A stretch of DNA of 64,000 nt from the NCBI GenBank assembly GCA_039881145.1, contig JAYKKI010000037.1, forward strand, positions 16,751,501 to 16,815,500, written 5' to 3'. The notes beneath the pieces were generated by a model. That model saw nothing but the letters and a program-made list of their open reading frames with translations. It was not told the origin of the DNA and did no database searches. Made by a program: the position numbers and the translations under genes. The DNA is from Druceiella hillmani. Lineage: Eukaryota > Arthropoda > Insecta > Lepidoptera > Hepialidae. Shown piece after piece: positions 23,191 to 36,985 of the stretch. How positions within the stretch are numbered: position 1 is the first letter of the stretch; each line of letters starts with the position of its first letter.

Positions 23191-26100
23191 ACTTTGTCAT
23201 TCAGTTTTAATATTTGATTATCTTAACATAAATTATCGTGCATTCCACCATTAATTGAAAATGTCTCGAATTGTTTTACTTAACTGTCTTCAGTAAAATA
23301 ATCTTGTGCTTTAATATTATGTAGTTGTCGTCGTTTGTTGAGTAAAACCACAGAAGTTTCCATTAAGATTTGACGGCATCTAATTTGTTAAAAGTACTTG
23401 AAGTTTAAATAAATCGTAATTCTATTACGATTTATGTTTTGCTAAGATTTTTTTTCTTTTCATTTATTGCCGTGTTTTTATTATTCAGTTAATAATAATA
23501 TTACACACAATAGTAACATGTGAGGTAGGAAGATAGTGAAATATGAAACTGGTTTGGTGGTGAAGCGTAAGATTTAATACGCATTTTACTGTTTGGAGAG
23601 TATTTATGGTAATTTAAAGTGGAATATTCTTATTCTTGTTTGTAATTTGGAATTCAGAAAACCTTATATTAGGAGTTAAATATTGGTCATTTGGTAAAGG
23701 AAATGAAATTGATATAAGATTGCTTGGTTGCAATGAGGTATTTCACTAATTCTTCCATTTATTTTTATTAATTTAAAAACTGGTCAATTTGCCAAATTTT
23801 GAATACATTAAAAAGTAAAACACTTAAAAATTTGTATATTTGCCATGCAAAGTTTACTAAATAAGTATTTATACTACAGTAAAACATATCTTGGTTTGAA
23901 TGCAAAAGGTTCAAGCAAAATTTAAAAGATATTAGTGGCACAGAAGAAACAAATTTGAATTTTATTTACGAATTTTTATCAAAATAAATTAATAATTAAA
24001 GTTACATGCACTTAAAATGAATGCACCCTCAATAACGACATGTGAGCACAAGTGATATTGCTACCATTATCTCATACCATTATGCGTGAGAGTGAAGTAT
24101 CAAACAAATAAATGTATTTTAAATGGTTCTTATCACAAGCTGGTTGTTGCTAGCCGCAGGCATCTAACCTTTTTATCCTAAACTTTGTTTGTTAAAATAG
24201 TCACTTATTTCTCCTCATCCTCATCTATAAAACAGCGGTTATACGACTCACGCTACTAATAAATTTGTGAGTGTGATGTGAGGTCTGTATTGAATGATGA
24301 CAATTTATGTTGAATAAAAACTCATATATTTAAAGGGATATTTTCTCTTGTACGTTAAAATCATGCAGACGGATATACCAAATTTCTGCCATATTGGTGT
24401 ACAGTACCGATTAGACTCGAATCTTATATTTATTCTACGAGATCGAAGGTTTTTAAAAAGAAATAAGTTGCTATATTAAAACTGATTTAAATAGACACAC
24501 AAATTTTATGAAAATAGTAAACCAATAACGTTATTGATATAAAACTCCAGGAGACCAAAAAAAAGGAATGAAATGAAATAAATTTAAGTATCGACTCAGA
24601 AAATTTCGTACGTTATTAAAGGTCAGTGACGTGACGGCGATGGGCCAGCCTACGATGCTTAGAAATAACTGCTTATGCCCCAGCGCTTTAGCAAAATAAA
24701 AAGTAGCAGTAAAACTGAGCAGAAGTTTACGGAATTATTACAGTGTGTATATACGTAATTTAATAGGTATAAGCAAGATATCGCAAACGTACCGACTTAG
24801 CTATCCTTGCTAAAACGATGTAAATTTTCTAAATGGTATCCTTTTTTGCATTGACTGTATCTTACATCCATATGGTTGAAAAAAGGATGCATAAAAATGT
24901 TGTATATATTTTCTAGGTAGGCTAACATTACGATAAATCCGAAAGAACGTGTTCACTTTTAATTATTACCTAAGGGTTCACATTACGATAAATTTGGAAA
25001 ATAACAAAGTATCTTATTTGATATCGTTAAGATATTATCTGTATTATTTAGGTACTTCATATCAAAGATGTAAAATATATCAAATTGTCTATTAGTATCC
25101 GCAGCTGGCTTAAATTATGCAATCGACTATAACTAACTTCAGTAATGGAATTAAGAAGCCATAAAGCTTTTATATTTATTGTTGGCAGCAGAAAATATTT
25201 CTTCCATATTTGTAAACAGTCTTTAATATTATTGAGAGACTACCTTTTTTTACTTTTAAGGTATGGTAATTATTAATATTGTTCAGTAAAACTGTGATAA
25301 TTTATGAGAAACGAAATAAATGAAATCAGAAGTATATGATAAATGAGTTTTAATAAAGTAATGCAAGATTAAGTGAGGTCTTTCTGGGTAATAATTGTTT
25401 TCCTATTTTTGCCTTAATTAAAGTGAATTCAAATTAAATAATAACCTAGTTGGTAACCCTATTGGAATAAAGGTAAACACGCCTTTCATTAAAATAATAT
25501 TAATTTAGTCACCGTGTCGTACGTTTCATTTAGTTGTGAAAAATTAAATTAAAATTAATTTCTACAAAATTAACGCCAAATATATTAAATATTGTGCCTT
25601 ACTAATTGCTAAAATTTGATCCCTTATACGGTGTCATTATTTGTTTTTGTAAAAAGTCATAGAAATGTTGTGTGAGTAACTGGTAGATAAATGTTAAACC
25701 ACGCTTCTAGCATGGACTCTATTAACTCTTCGCGGAAATTGGAATGCACAAACATTCTCATATATTTTTACAGCAAACATAACTCAAACATTTTGTATTA
25801 TGTAGACAACAGTAATTTTTATCTTCAAAAGTGCATTTTTTCCCTGTAACCATATCTTCGAAACTGCAAAAATATGTACACCTATATTGTTTTGTAAGGA
25901 AGCGTCTAAAACGAAAGAAAAAAATAGAATCTTTGTAATACTTGGCTAACGGAGCCAACGCTTATGTTATAACGGCCTGTGAACTCTTATATAATAATAA
26001 GGATTTTGAAAAACGTAATCGATGATTACATTTCTTTTTAGGCATTTTCTTGAATTAATTCAAATTGAAAATTAATTTTTCCCCATATATATATAAATTA

Positions 26101-26699
26101 TATACAATTCGTTAGCGTAACCTTTCCTTGAGATTTATTTCACTTCGAACCCTATTTAAATCTTTCAACATGAAGCACTGATAGTTTTCTTAGCTATACA
26201 ATTATTTAAACTTTGTGCATTAACGACTAACTTCTATTTCATGTACACATTGTGACAATATTTACATCTCAACATACTAAACTGATTATTTAATATGAAC
26301 AGAAATGTAAAGAATTGTGGCCTTATTACCATTTAAGTTTTACGGCTTTCTTGTTTTGCATTACATGGTATGCATATGATATTGATTTCAATTATAATAC
26401 TCTGACATATTTGTGGATAAATAAGCATTGTTATATAGCATGCACACATGCAAATTTTCAGGTCTGGGTTTATAAACATTTTAATGTTTGCCCAAGTTGT
26501 CAATGTATTCAGATAACTATTTTTGCCAAATACTAAAAAAATATCTGAAACAAAATATTTTTAAATTACTTGATTTTGTTACTTAACTTGCCGTTTATCT
26601 CCTATTCAACTTTAAGGTCTTGATTTCTCCATTAAATACCCAAATTAAAATACTACTAGTAATTGTACGAGTACATTACTCGCAAACATTTTTAATTAT
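23191..26699. other. AT-rich interval without a gene
   Basis: No gene. It holds a 12-bp perfect inverted repeat with a 3-base loop (23409-23435), two copies of ACATTACGATAAAT (about 24928 and 24979), and one copy of a short dispersed repeat at 25508-25590. Confidence 0.4.
25508..25590 (+). repeat. dispersed repeat shared with the ends of the 48-52 kb element
   Basis: It contains GTTTCATTTAGTTGTGAA followed by TTTCTACAAAATTAACGCCAA. The same two blocks occur in order at 48180-48231, and the first also occurs at 52628-52647. It is probably an isolated terminal fragment of the same Penelope-like family. Confidence 0.6.
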
Positions 26700-27130
26700 T
26701 TTTCTCTTTAAGTCGGTCCTCATTGCAGAAGTTCGTGGCTTCATCTTAATAACACCTTCTTTTTAATGATATTTGGTTAAAGGTTCCTAGTCTTAGCGTT
26801 ATGTAGGGCGCCATGTAAAGAAGTGCCAAGCGTTTATCGAATCAGGTACATCTAATGTCTAGGACAACGTTCCCGTGGTCTCTGTTTTTCAACCAGGTCG
26901 GTAACAAAGAATTTCTTAATACTGTCAGCAAGTTTCCGCCCTATATATAACAAATTCGGAAACTTTCTGGAGATAGAACATGGACAACGTAGTTTTGATT
27001 CCTGGCTCTTTTAAACTGTGAGACTTTGGTCCTGTGTTAAGTCGATGAGTTGTAGAGTTTCCAGCAGGATATTTGAAGGACGTCGATTCTTTCGCGATCA
27101 GCAATTTTCTGCCTTCTTAACACAGTACTG
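26700..27130. other. GC-enriched island, possible solo LTR relic
   Basis: This is richer in GC than its flanks, with TGTAGGGCGCCATG near 26802 and CCTATATATAACAAATTCGG near 26940 that could be a TATA region. No partner LTR, coding frame or flanking duplication could be confirmed. It may instead be another kind of old insertion. Confidence 0.25.
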
Positions 27131-27703
27131 TGCACAAAGATTGATAAAATCAGAATAATAAAATAATGTTGAGGTATGTATGCCAAATATAATTTTTATG
27201 TTATGTAATTATTAATTTTAGTAAACAAGTAGACTTATTGAAGGGAGTTATGTATTAACTTGGAATAAATGTATTAAAAGAAAAACAATTTTTAAAATGT
27301 AACCAATGACTGAATTTTAATTACATTAAAATTAAATTTAAATACTGCAAAATAAACATATATGTATTTAATCGATATATCCTGGAGACTAAAACTTCAA
27401 AATCAGATGGTCAAATATTGATAAAACTCTTTTTATACAAACACAATAATCTTAGTTTATCCAGTAATAGATATACCAATTAGGAAGTATCTTAATGCAA
27501 AAAGTCATTTTTTACCATTGCAATTCTGATTTATTATATTATTTATAAAGTATGGCCGCGATGGGGAATTTTTTTTAAATTCTTGATTATATATTATGAA
27601 AATAATTATAACCCTGACATACTGTACCTGAATCTAATATCAGGTACAGTATGTCTTTAAATTCATTAAAATTTAGCACATTCTGACACATTGATTGCCA
27701 AAG
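27131..27703. other. AT-rich interval with a perfect hairpin
   Basis: No gene. The only structure is the inverted repeat at 27616-27655, listed separately. Confidence 0.4.
27616..27655. repeat. perfect inverted repeat, 16-bp arms, 8-base loop
   Basis: GACATACTGTACCTGA at 27616-27631 has its exact reverse complement at 27640-27655. There is no T run after it that would suggest a terminator role, and none is expected in a eukaryote. Confidence 0.9.
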
Positions 27704-27926
27704 TGTGTGTGTATGTGTGGGTGTGCGTGTGCGTGTGCGTATGAGTCTGCGTGTGCGTGTACGTGTGCGTGTGTGTGTGCGTGTGCGTGTGCGTGTGCGT
27801 GTGAGTGTGCGTGCGAGTGCGCGCGTGCGCGCGTGCGCGTTTGTGCGTGTGTACGTGTGCGTGCGTGCGTGCGTGCGTGCGTGCGTGTGTGTGTGTGTGT
27901 GTGTGTCTGTGTGTGTGTGTGTGCTT
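27704..27926. repeat. (GT)n / (GTGC)n compound microsatellite
   Basis: About 220 bases of nearly uninterrupted purine-pyrimidine alternation: GTGT, GTGC, GCGC and CGTG steps. It is by far the most GC-rich stretch of the window. Reading frames of His-Thr or Cys-Val across it are artefacts. Alternating GT and GC steps are the classical Z-DNA-forming type. Confidence 0.95.
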
Positions 27927-29559
27927 TTGACCTAACATATTGCTCTACATATTTGCGACAGGATATGCTAAAAAGTCAAGCATAACGAAATCATTTCATA
28001 AGGTTTGAATTAGAAATTTCTACATCACTGAAAAGATATAAACCAAACTGATAACATTTCATAGTTGAATGAAAAAAGGTTCATATTTAACTATATAACA
28101 TTGTGATATGCCACGGAGGCAGTCCACTGTACGGTGTGCAAACGTCCTCTGAAATTTCCATCCTGTATTACCTCTTACATTGTGGAAATACGATATTAAT
28201 ATTATTGTAAATATAGAGATATCTTTGAGAATATACATTTTGCTATTTCAGAATACATCTATAATACCATGTTATGTTGAATTTTTAATGCACTTTTTTA
28301 AATAATATGTAATTCATAATAAAACTATTAAACATATTTTAACTATAAGCAAACATAAATTAATGTAAAACAATTTTTTAATTAAAATGCAAATTTGTGA
28401 TCAAATTATGACATAACGGAAGTTAACATATTGATCAATATTTTCCTCAATACTCCATTCATTTATTTCTATAATATAACAATCCTACTTTACCTACCTA
28501 TAAAAATATGAGTAATGTGACTCACTTCGTTTACTAAAGCCCATGAAACGAAAGTTTCTTCCAGGATTAATTTCCGAGTAAACTATATTCACTCCGCCGC
28601 ATCTACCTAAATCCACATCTTTATTTCCCGCCAAGCATTTCATTCGGGTTTGTTTTCATTTCCTTGTGTGGGGAATCTAATTTCCGTATAAACTATGTTA
28701 CCGTGAATTTGTATCTGCGTTTTGTCATAATGCTCCAAATCGCATTTGAACAAAGCGGGAAAATATCGGTACCTTATTACCATTATTGTATTACGACCTT
28801 ACTTTGTTTTAAAGAGCAATGTGATGATGTAGGTTTGATACCCGGCTTTAATAACATAAAATATTATAGTGTAATATGATAAACCTCAATTTTGTAACAT
28901 AACTGTATTTATAGTAATTAATGTGAACAAAATAAATAAAAGACCTTTATAAACGAGAGACGTTTAAATAGAATGTTTGTTTCTAACTCCTCTCTATACA
29001 CGCTAATACCTCGAGTACTTATTTTTACATAAAGCTATTAGTAAACTAACTTTGTTTTGATATTCTATGAACTGATGTCATTACTGAAGCTTTAGTTATT
29101 CAGGTTTACTTACATGTTTTTTTCATTACTGTATATATGTTATATAACCATTTTAGTAATAAGCTTAAAGTTTAAATTTGACATTACTAAATAATCATGA
29201 TAGAATTGTATCGAAAATTTAGTCACATTATGGCGTAAACTCTCCCCCATTATTTATGCTACATAGTATTAAATTAGATCAAAAAAGGTTTGCTTCGCAA
29301 GTTGGTGAGCACTAAGTAAAGCCGGTCGTGTAAAAAAAGATGAAAGGGGTATCTGTGCATATTTTATTGGATATTCTGCCTAAATCATTGAGAAACTATA
29401 ACATGGGTGTATTAAATTATTTTCAGAGATAAAAATTTAACAACAATCTTCAGGACGGTATTTTGCGGTAAAACAGCTATTAGATCTTTCAAAAATCACA
29501 TAACACCAAAACTACGAATTCACTAACATAAATTTAAACGATAATATTTCATTTCCAGC
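27927..29559. other. AT-rich interval without a gene
   Basis: No gene recognised. A loose direct duplication (TAATTTCCG.GTA.AAACTAT.TT) occurs at about 28567 and 28679. The frame at 28664-28879 (+) overlaps the second copy and has no known domain. Confidence 0.4.
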
Positions 29560-30020
29560 TATCACTACTCATTTAACCTTATTTTTAACTAGTTTGCTTT
29601 TTATTTTGCGCTAGTATTTTTACAAACTATAATTAGGAACAACATGAGACACTTCTTAAAAAATTCTCAAGTTGTAACTAAAACTCCATATGTGTACCAA
29701 CTAATACGAAAGTAAAACGAAAAAGGAAATAGATTTTCATTGACGCCTCCTTATATTGATTAAAGTTTGATTTTGAATTATTTACTAACAACTCGCTTTG
29801 AACTAATGTTTCCAAATATTATTCTTTCTCCTAAATAATTAACAACAACGTTGATTTGTCACTATATGGTTGCAAACACTTTTACTGAACACTATTCAAA
29901 TGAAACATGTGACAGCATCGTTAATAATTCAAGATTTCGACGACATGAAACGTTCAGTTCATTGCCCCTACATAGTAAATGCGTAGGAGCTTAGTTTTCC
30001 TCGTTTGTACACGCATTTAT
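29560..30020 (+). repeat. unclassified dispersed repeat, copy A
   Basis: Collinear with 55640-56060. Shared blocks include TTTTCATTGACG (29734 and 55761), TTGATT.TGAATTATTT, TTAATAATTCAA and AGTTCAT..CCCCTACATA (29955 and 55987). The distance between the first and last blocks is 221 bases here and 226 in copy B. Copies are well diverged. No reading frame or terminal structure gives a class. Confidence 0.7.
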
Positions 30021-30426
30021 TTCGTTTCTACCCGCTTTTATCATTTTTGTATTTGATTTTTCAATATAATATTGTCGGATATATTTCGTACAAATAGTAA
30101 AATATCAACTATAAATATTTCAACATCTTAGTCTTTAAGTCAATTATAACTTCTTTGCACTTAAAAAAATTACTTGCGTCACAAAACTATTTCAGAAATA
30201 AATTGTCTTTGTATTGTAATTAATATTATTTAAATATTTTTAGTTTTTAACCTTCAAATTATCACTTCTCCGCAAACGCTACATAATGCTTTCGCTGGAA
30301 TTTAAATATTGCATTAGATTTGAAATGTCAAACAATATTTCAGTTTTAATATGAATTTCAATATAAAACATGATTATTCACATCAAAAAAATTAAATTTG
30401 TTTGTGATGAAAGTAAGTTTTTAATT

Positions 30427-30429
<3 letters not shown>
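30021..30429. other. AT-rich interval without a gene
   Basis: Nothing recognisable. Confidence 0.4.

Positions 30430-30509
<80 letters not shown>
30430..30509. repeat. (TA)n microsatellite, nearly pure
   Basis: About 80 bases of uninterrupted TA. Confidence 0.95.
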
Positions 30510-30516
<7 letters not shown>

Positions 30517-33500
30517 CAATATGCACACTTACCCGTGTCACATTCACGGATAACAGAAAATGGTGAAGCTCGCAGTAAAGTAATTTACTGTTTTTTTTTT
30601 ATTACAACTACATGATAATATGTAAACATAAAGACAGATGTCGAAATCGTAGTAGATAGATCAGAAAATCATATCTCATTTTATCATGTGTCATTCCCCA
30701 TTTTTTAGGTATTTAATAATTTTTTTAAAGACATTTAATATCTTTACGGTAAAATTATGCTCTAGCTATTTGTTAAACATAGTAATATTGTAAGCTCATA
30801 AACCTCATACCGTTGTAATGACAAAATATTGGCAAGATTGGCTCATATTTTGCATTTTATATTGAATATCGTTTTGAACTCTTGATTCAACACATAAATT
30901 CCTCAATGACTTTATGTAAAGATTTAATATCAAAACTGACATCAGAATAATGGTCTCATATCAGAATCTGGGTAAAATTAATACAACATATGATTTTCAT
31001 GGTAGATTTAAAAAAGTTTAAAATCTTTTATTATTATTACAAAGACTTTAGTTATTTATAAAATATTTTTTGCGTATACTAAATACGACCATAGTCTTAT
31101 AAATACCTATATAAAATTAATCAATTATCATAAAATTTAACTGTTCTTTTTAGTGTGTGATTTAAAAGAAAGTTATTTATCGATTTTTCACGTCAAAATT
31201 TTATTATTCTCTTATAAGTCTGGGATGCAAAATTACAACACATTTTTTATTTTAAAGTAATATTTTCTTCCAGAAACAACACTCACATACGCCAACTTAA
31301 TTTTTGTAGCGTTTCGGTGTTATTTTAAACGACAAATATTTTTATCTAATTTTTTGTACTGATCAATTTTTTCATTTAAAATTTCTTGGTATTAAATTTA
31401 GATTGAAATAAAATAATGATATTTTATAGTGTCTTGGGTTACTTACCATCAATGAAAACAAATTGAATTGCTTTTATATTTAGTCACATAACATAATTAA
31501 ACAAGATTAATTTATTATTTTTTCAAATTTAAGATTTAATTAATCAAACTAATAAAATTAAAATTTGTTTTTCATCAGAAATATAAAGTATTACAATGTG
31601 CATAAAGTGGGTTCCTATTATATGAATATTTGTATTAATAATTTTCAGATATTAAAAAGGGGAAACGTTTTAAATTCGTTCACATATTCGTCGAAACCAT
31701 CCAACGTGGAACTTGAATTTGACTATTACCATAATGCTGCTATTTTATAATAGTAAGAAAGAGAAAAATAATTATCTGAGAATTCTGAAGGAAGATTGGC
31801 GAAAGGATATTTTTTGCTTTCGATTGCGTGGAGCTTAAACCGAAAGTTAAGTTATAAGGATTGCAAAGTTATTTTAAGCTCAAATATATTTATAAAATTG
31901 TGTTGAAATTATTAAAAATATTATAAATATAAAAATGTTATAATTTCATAGATCACGACTTATATATTACACAAGTCCAAGAAGATTTCGACATCCTGTC
32001 AGTATAGGTTTATCCTGTTCTAGGAATAAAAGGCATCTAAACCCTGAGAAATGTATTTAAAATTGTTTAGTCGTTATCAAATTTTTATTTTTCAAAAACT
32101 TTCAAAATAAAACTTGTTCAAAGTAATAATACTAAGGAATTGAATATAAGTGTAGATGGTAAATTTAACTTGGAATGTTTGGTAAATAAACACATAGAAT
32201 TATATCTAAATAAACACCCTATTATGAGTGAGGCTATAAAGATGTTAAGCTTTGTTTTAAGGGCAAGCAGATATTTTAAAAATGTTCAAAATTTGCTTTA
32301 TCTATACCATTTACTTGTACACATTCAGCTCGAGCGCAAATGAGTGGTGTGAATTTGAATATTACAAATACCCTATCCACAACTCGTACATAATGCAATT
32401 GGTAGCTGGCCATTCCTACAACAATAAAATTAACATTCCTCGCAACAACAGCCGACCGCATAACTATCGTTCCTTCTTTACTTCAATGTGTTGCACAAAT
32501 ATTAGATATTTTGCTACAGTCAATAGGTGAAGCCACACCCTTAATGAACTTCCCTCGACCCTGGATTTCTTTTGATATGCAACCTCATATTTTAAAAATA
32601 ACCTTAATAAATATATAATCGATAAGTAAATTACATATAGAACAACGAAAGATTTAGTATATTTATATGTTTATGTTTATAATACTTTCTTAGTTTAAGT
32701 ATATCATGATTACAATATATTTTTTATATTCGATAAAAACAATTAGTTTTTAATTTTCTTTTCCTGCCCATTTTTGAAACTTTTCTTCTTCATTATGATA
32801 ACAAGGCTACTAAGAAAATCTTAATGTGTATGCGAGAACTTTCTTACAAAAATAAATAATACAAAAAAAGCACCAAGTGTAAAACTTGTTTAACGGCTTT
32901 TAAAATATAAGTTCGCGCAGAAATGTATTATTTAAAGTCGATTAACTAACTATAAAAATGAAGCTAGCAACTGAAGGACTTTCCAATTTCATTATTAATC
33001 TCAGAAATTTAAGGACTTAGTTTATTCTTTCGTATATTCTACGAATTTTTTCATAAATATTGCTTTATTTACCGTTAACAGCCTCATCGGGTGTGAGTAA
33101 GCTGGGAATTATTCGAAGTGAAATTTTTTTACGGTCGATTAACGTTATGAAACTCGCAAGTGAAATCAAGTCAGGACATAGTAAAACGTTATGTAATCAA
33201 AACGCTATTTTTTTGATTAGCAGCAAATATAATTTATTTTTAGGTCACAATGTGCAATGAATAGCACCAAACGTGTAATGTTACCTTAAATAATTTACAA
33301 CGTTACAATTGCGGCAGTTATTACACTGATTCATTTGAAGTTTTTACTTCGATTACTTCGTGTTAAGAGAGTTGCTAGCGGTGGCAACACGTTTGAATTT
33401 AAAATTAATTCAAACACATCAAATAGCAGATTAATACTCAAAATTAAGTAATTAGTAAAAATTTCCAACAAAATGCAATACTGATTTTTTCGTTGTCTGA

Positions 33501-33945
33501 TGATTTTTCTAAGATGTATAACGAAAAATGAAAAATAATTATTTCCATTTGAATATCAAATTAAAAAATCCGCGTTTTTATTTTCAGTAATTTTCATGAA
33601 ATTCTATCAAATATAAGAAACAAATGACTATGGATGAAAATATGGTAATAAAAAATATATTTTATGAAGTGATACCATTTTGTTCTCAAACTTATAAAAG
33701 TATTTTGTTTTTAACTGTATGTTAGGAGCAGAAGTCCATAACAAGACTCAAAAAAATAGAGTAAATGTAACCATAGTTCTTTGTTTGGAACATGAAATTA
33801 CGGTTAATTGATAGGCATAAATTGAAATATTTTTGAATGCGCCCTTTACCTACTGATATCTTCATTTTCAGTATTTCCCTAATGATTCATATACCTGGTA
33901 AGTAGCAATAGAGTAAATAGGTCTATTCAGATGCAATAATAGCTC
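30510..33945. other. AT-rich interval without a gene
   Basis: No coding similarity. The frames at 31565-31750, 32140-32343, 32276-32530 and 33060-33260 are of the length expected by chance in such sequence and match no family I know. Confidence 0.4.
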
Positions 33946-33990
33946 TAATATCAATTTATCAGGGTGCGTGAACCTGATAAATTTATATTA
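33946..33990. repeat. inverted repeat, 18-bp arms with one mismatch, 9-base loop
   Basis: TAATATCAATTTATCAGG at 33946-33963 pairs with 33973-33990 at 17 of 18 positions. Confidence 0.8.
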
Positions 33991-36076
33991 GTGTATTTTT
34001 CATAAGGTTTGAAAATATTATAAAAATTAGCATTGTAAAAAAAATACATTTCATATTCCGAATTGTTGTGGCTTAATCGAACAATTTTAACCGTTCGTGT
34101 AATCTTAATGTTTATATATTTACAAAAAAACTACTAATAGTTGGTAACATATTTTTTTAATGTATAAGTATTTCGCAGACCAAAATCATTTTTTGATTAA
34201 GCATTATTATATTTACAATCATATTCACGTCCTAAATTCATTTTCCCTTTTAAATTTCTTTTTCTAAACATTTTAAAATATTGGCTTAAAAAATCATTTA
34301 ACAAAAGATGTCATATAGAACGTTTCCTTAAAAATTTAGAAAGACATAGATATATTAGCACATGTTAACGAAATGGGTGTTGTCATAATAATCGATTCGT
34401 TGACGTTTGACAACCATCACTTGTTATGAACTGGTGATGTATTTACTATCATCGTTTTTCGTCTATGTATTGATGGTTATCTAAAAAATAAGAGGAGTTC
34501 TTTAATATTATTTTTTTGAAAATAGGAAAATTACCCTCAAGTTGCTTACCTTAATATTTTTATAATTTTCTATGTTATTAGAAAAGATATAGAGGTCGAA
34601 ACAATGTCAATATTATATTTTGATGATATAAGAGATATGAATAGATGGAACCAAGGGACATAGAAAAATGAGAAACGATGACATTCCACAATTCAACAGA
34701 AGCGGGCGCGTATGTTGTTGATAAAGTTTCCCGTATGAGAAAAAAATGGCTTATGATAATATTTTCTATAATAAGAACATAAAATTATTGATGTTCATCA
34801 GCGATTTGGGTATGGATACCTGCAGCTGAGAAAGACTAGATAAATAATAATATCTACATTAAATGAAAATTTTATTCATATCAATGAATCTTCAAATTTA
34901 TCATTTTCAATAGTTTCTGGTCGTTATGTAAGATGCCATGATTTTCAAAATAAAAAAAACCGAAAGACAAAACACGCCTACAATCACTGTAGAAGAGTTG
35001 TGTTTAGAATCAAAAAATGTTTTTTTGCAAAAATTGTACTAATTGTAATAATTATTTCAATTTATATAAAAAATAAACACTGCCTATAAATATGTATGGT
35101 TTTATTTCAAATAAATGATTTGAATAGTCGTATATCCTAATTTGATATTTCACTTTTTTGTTCAAATTATATAAATATATATATGCTCTTCAGTAATCAT
35201 ATCCTAGTTCCTGTCATGTATTATTTTTTATCGCATTCTCGCTGGGTTAAAAATATATTATTCCAAATCTAATTAAATTAGTCTGTGTATAATGACATCA
35301 GCCATTTCGTTAATGTATATTAATATAACTATTTCTTTCAAATTTTTTAAAGGAAACATTCAATATGACACCATCCATTAAATTATTTTTGAAGCCAATA
35401 TTATCAAGTTTTAGAAACAGAAATTTTAAATCGCAAAATTATTTCAGGACGTGAATACATTGTAAATGTGATAATGCTTGAGCCAAAAATATTAATAATT
35501 AAAAATGCAAAAATGAATTACCGACTATGTATAGTTTTTTTTGTAAATATATGAACATTTGGAGCATGCACACGGTTATTCTTTTTCGATTAAGCCTAAC
35601 AATTCGGCATACGAAACATATTTTTTTACACTTTTAGAATATAATCATAATTTTTAGAATATATCCAAATCTTTAGCGAAACGTACAGGTATCAGTTTAT
35701 CGGGTTACGAGATGAGATATTATCCAATCTGACTAGACCTTTTTATTCTACTGCTACCTGCTAGGTATAGAATCATTAGAGAACTACTGCAAATCGGTGG
35801 CTAAAACGCATATTCAAAAATATTGCCGTAAGGTTCATGTTACAAGCAAATAAATATGGTTCCATTTACTATATTTTTAAGAGTCATTTTATGAACTACA
35901 GCTCCGTATATACAGTTAAAAGCATAAGGTTTTAAAAGTCTAATAACCATTTTTATATCAATTTTTGAAATTCATTTTTTATTTCCATATATACATTCAT
36001 AGTCTATTGTTTGTTGAATTTAATGACTGAAAATACAAACAATTTTAACAGTTGATGTTAACAATACACATAAAAA

Positions 36077-36081
<5 letters not shown>
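33991..36081. other. AT-rich interval without a gene
   Basis: Nothing recognisable beyond short TA runs near 35170. Confidence 0.4.

Positions 36082-36161
<80 letters not shown>
36082..36161. repeat. (TA)n microsatellite
   Basis: About 80 bases of TA with single-base interruptions. Confidence 0.93.
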
Positions 36162-36162
<1 letters not shown>

Positions 36163-36832
36163 TTTTTTCTTTTCTCCATCTGTCCGTCATTTTCTTTAAA
36201 TTAGTTGAAGATTTTCTAATCTTCAACAATAATACATTTTACGTATAGAAACAAAAATGCATTATTATTTTTTTTCACTCATCACGTGGTTATAAATTTT
36301 TATAATTCATAAATTTCAAGTTTTTTTCCGATTTTCCTTCAAAAAGGATTATTTTTCTGCTTATCATGTCTTGTCCCTAATATTATATTAATTCTATTTA
36401 GCTTTTATTAATATCTATGAGTTTCTAACACACAATCTTAAGATAAAGCCGTTGAAGTTTCAGTTAATTCCATTTTCTTCTCTGCTATATATGTTTTACT
36501 TTATTAACTGTTATCATGGAAATAACTACATTACTGTTTCACCTTTATTCGTACAATTTCCGTAATAAACATTCTAAAATTAACATTTTTACTTTTAAGC
36601 GATTCTTCTAGAACCGTTTAAAACCATTTATTTCAAATAAAGGAAAAATAACGTAACGAGAAATTATTTGCAGCAAAATCTTAAAATGTAATAAATATAT
36701 TGAAAGTACATTAGGTAAAATAATTTCTTTTTGTTTATGAGACACGTATAAGTAAATAGATAATGTGGAAATAAATCAAAGTATACTTGCATTTTATAAA
36801 AGATTTGGAATACTTACAATAAATATTGTCGT
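36162..36832. other. AT-rich interval without a gene
   Basis: Nothing recognisable. Confidence 0.4.
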
Positions 36833-36985
36833 CGTCACCTTGGTGTATTTGGTTGATCACAAGGCGTACGACCTTTGGCGGCACGGCGCACCGCGGGGAC
36901 CTGTATTCGATTCCCGGCCGTTCATCGAGCGGGGCTGGACTGGTGTTATGGTATGTTGTAAGAGATTGCTCTCGTATCAATAAAT
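36833..36985 (+). mobile_element. tRNA-derived SINE-like fragment
   Basis: A GC-rich insert in AT-rich flanks. GTATTCGATTCC at 36903-36914 fits a pol III B box, followed by CGGCCG. TGGTTGATCAC at 36850-36860 fits an A box loosely, and the roughly 50-base spacing is right for a tRNA-like head. A short A-rich tail (AAAAAATAAAATAAAAT) follows at about 37020. No second copy is in the window. It could also be a diverged tRNA pseudogene. The two overlapping reading frames are not credible. Confidence 0.45.

Noticed and set aside
27616..27655. Rho-independent terminator
   Set aside because: No T run follows the hairpin, and the organism is eukaryotic with no gene upstream.
27666..27985. Frames rich in His-Thr or Cys-Val across the GT/GC tract
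   Set aside because: Simple-repeat translation, open in three frames at once.
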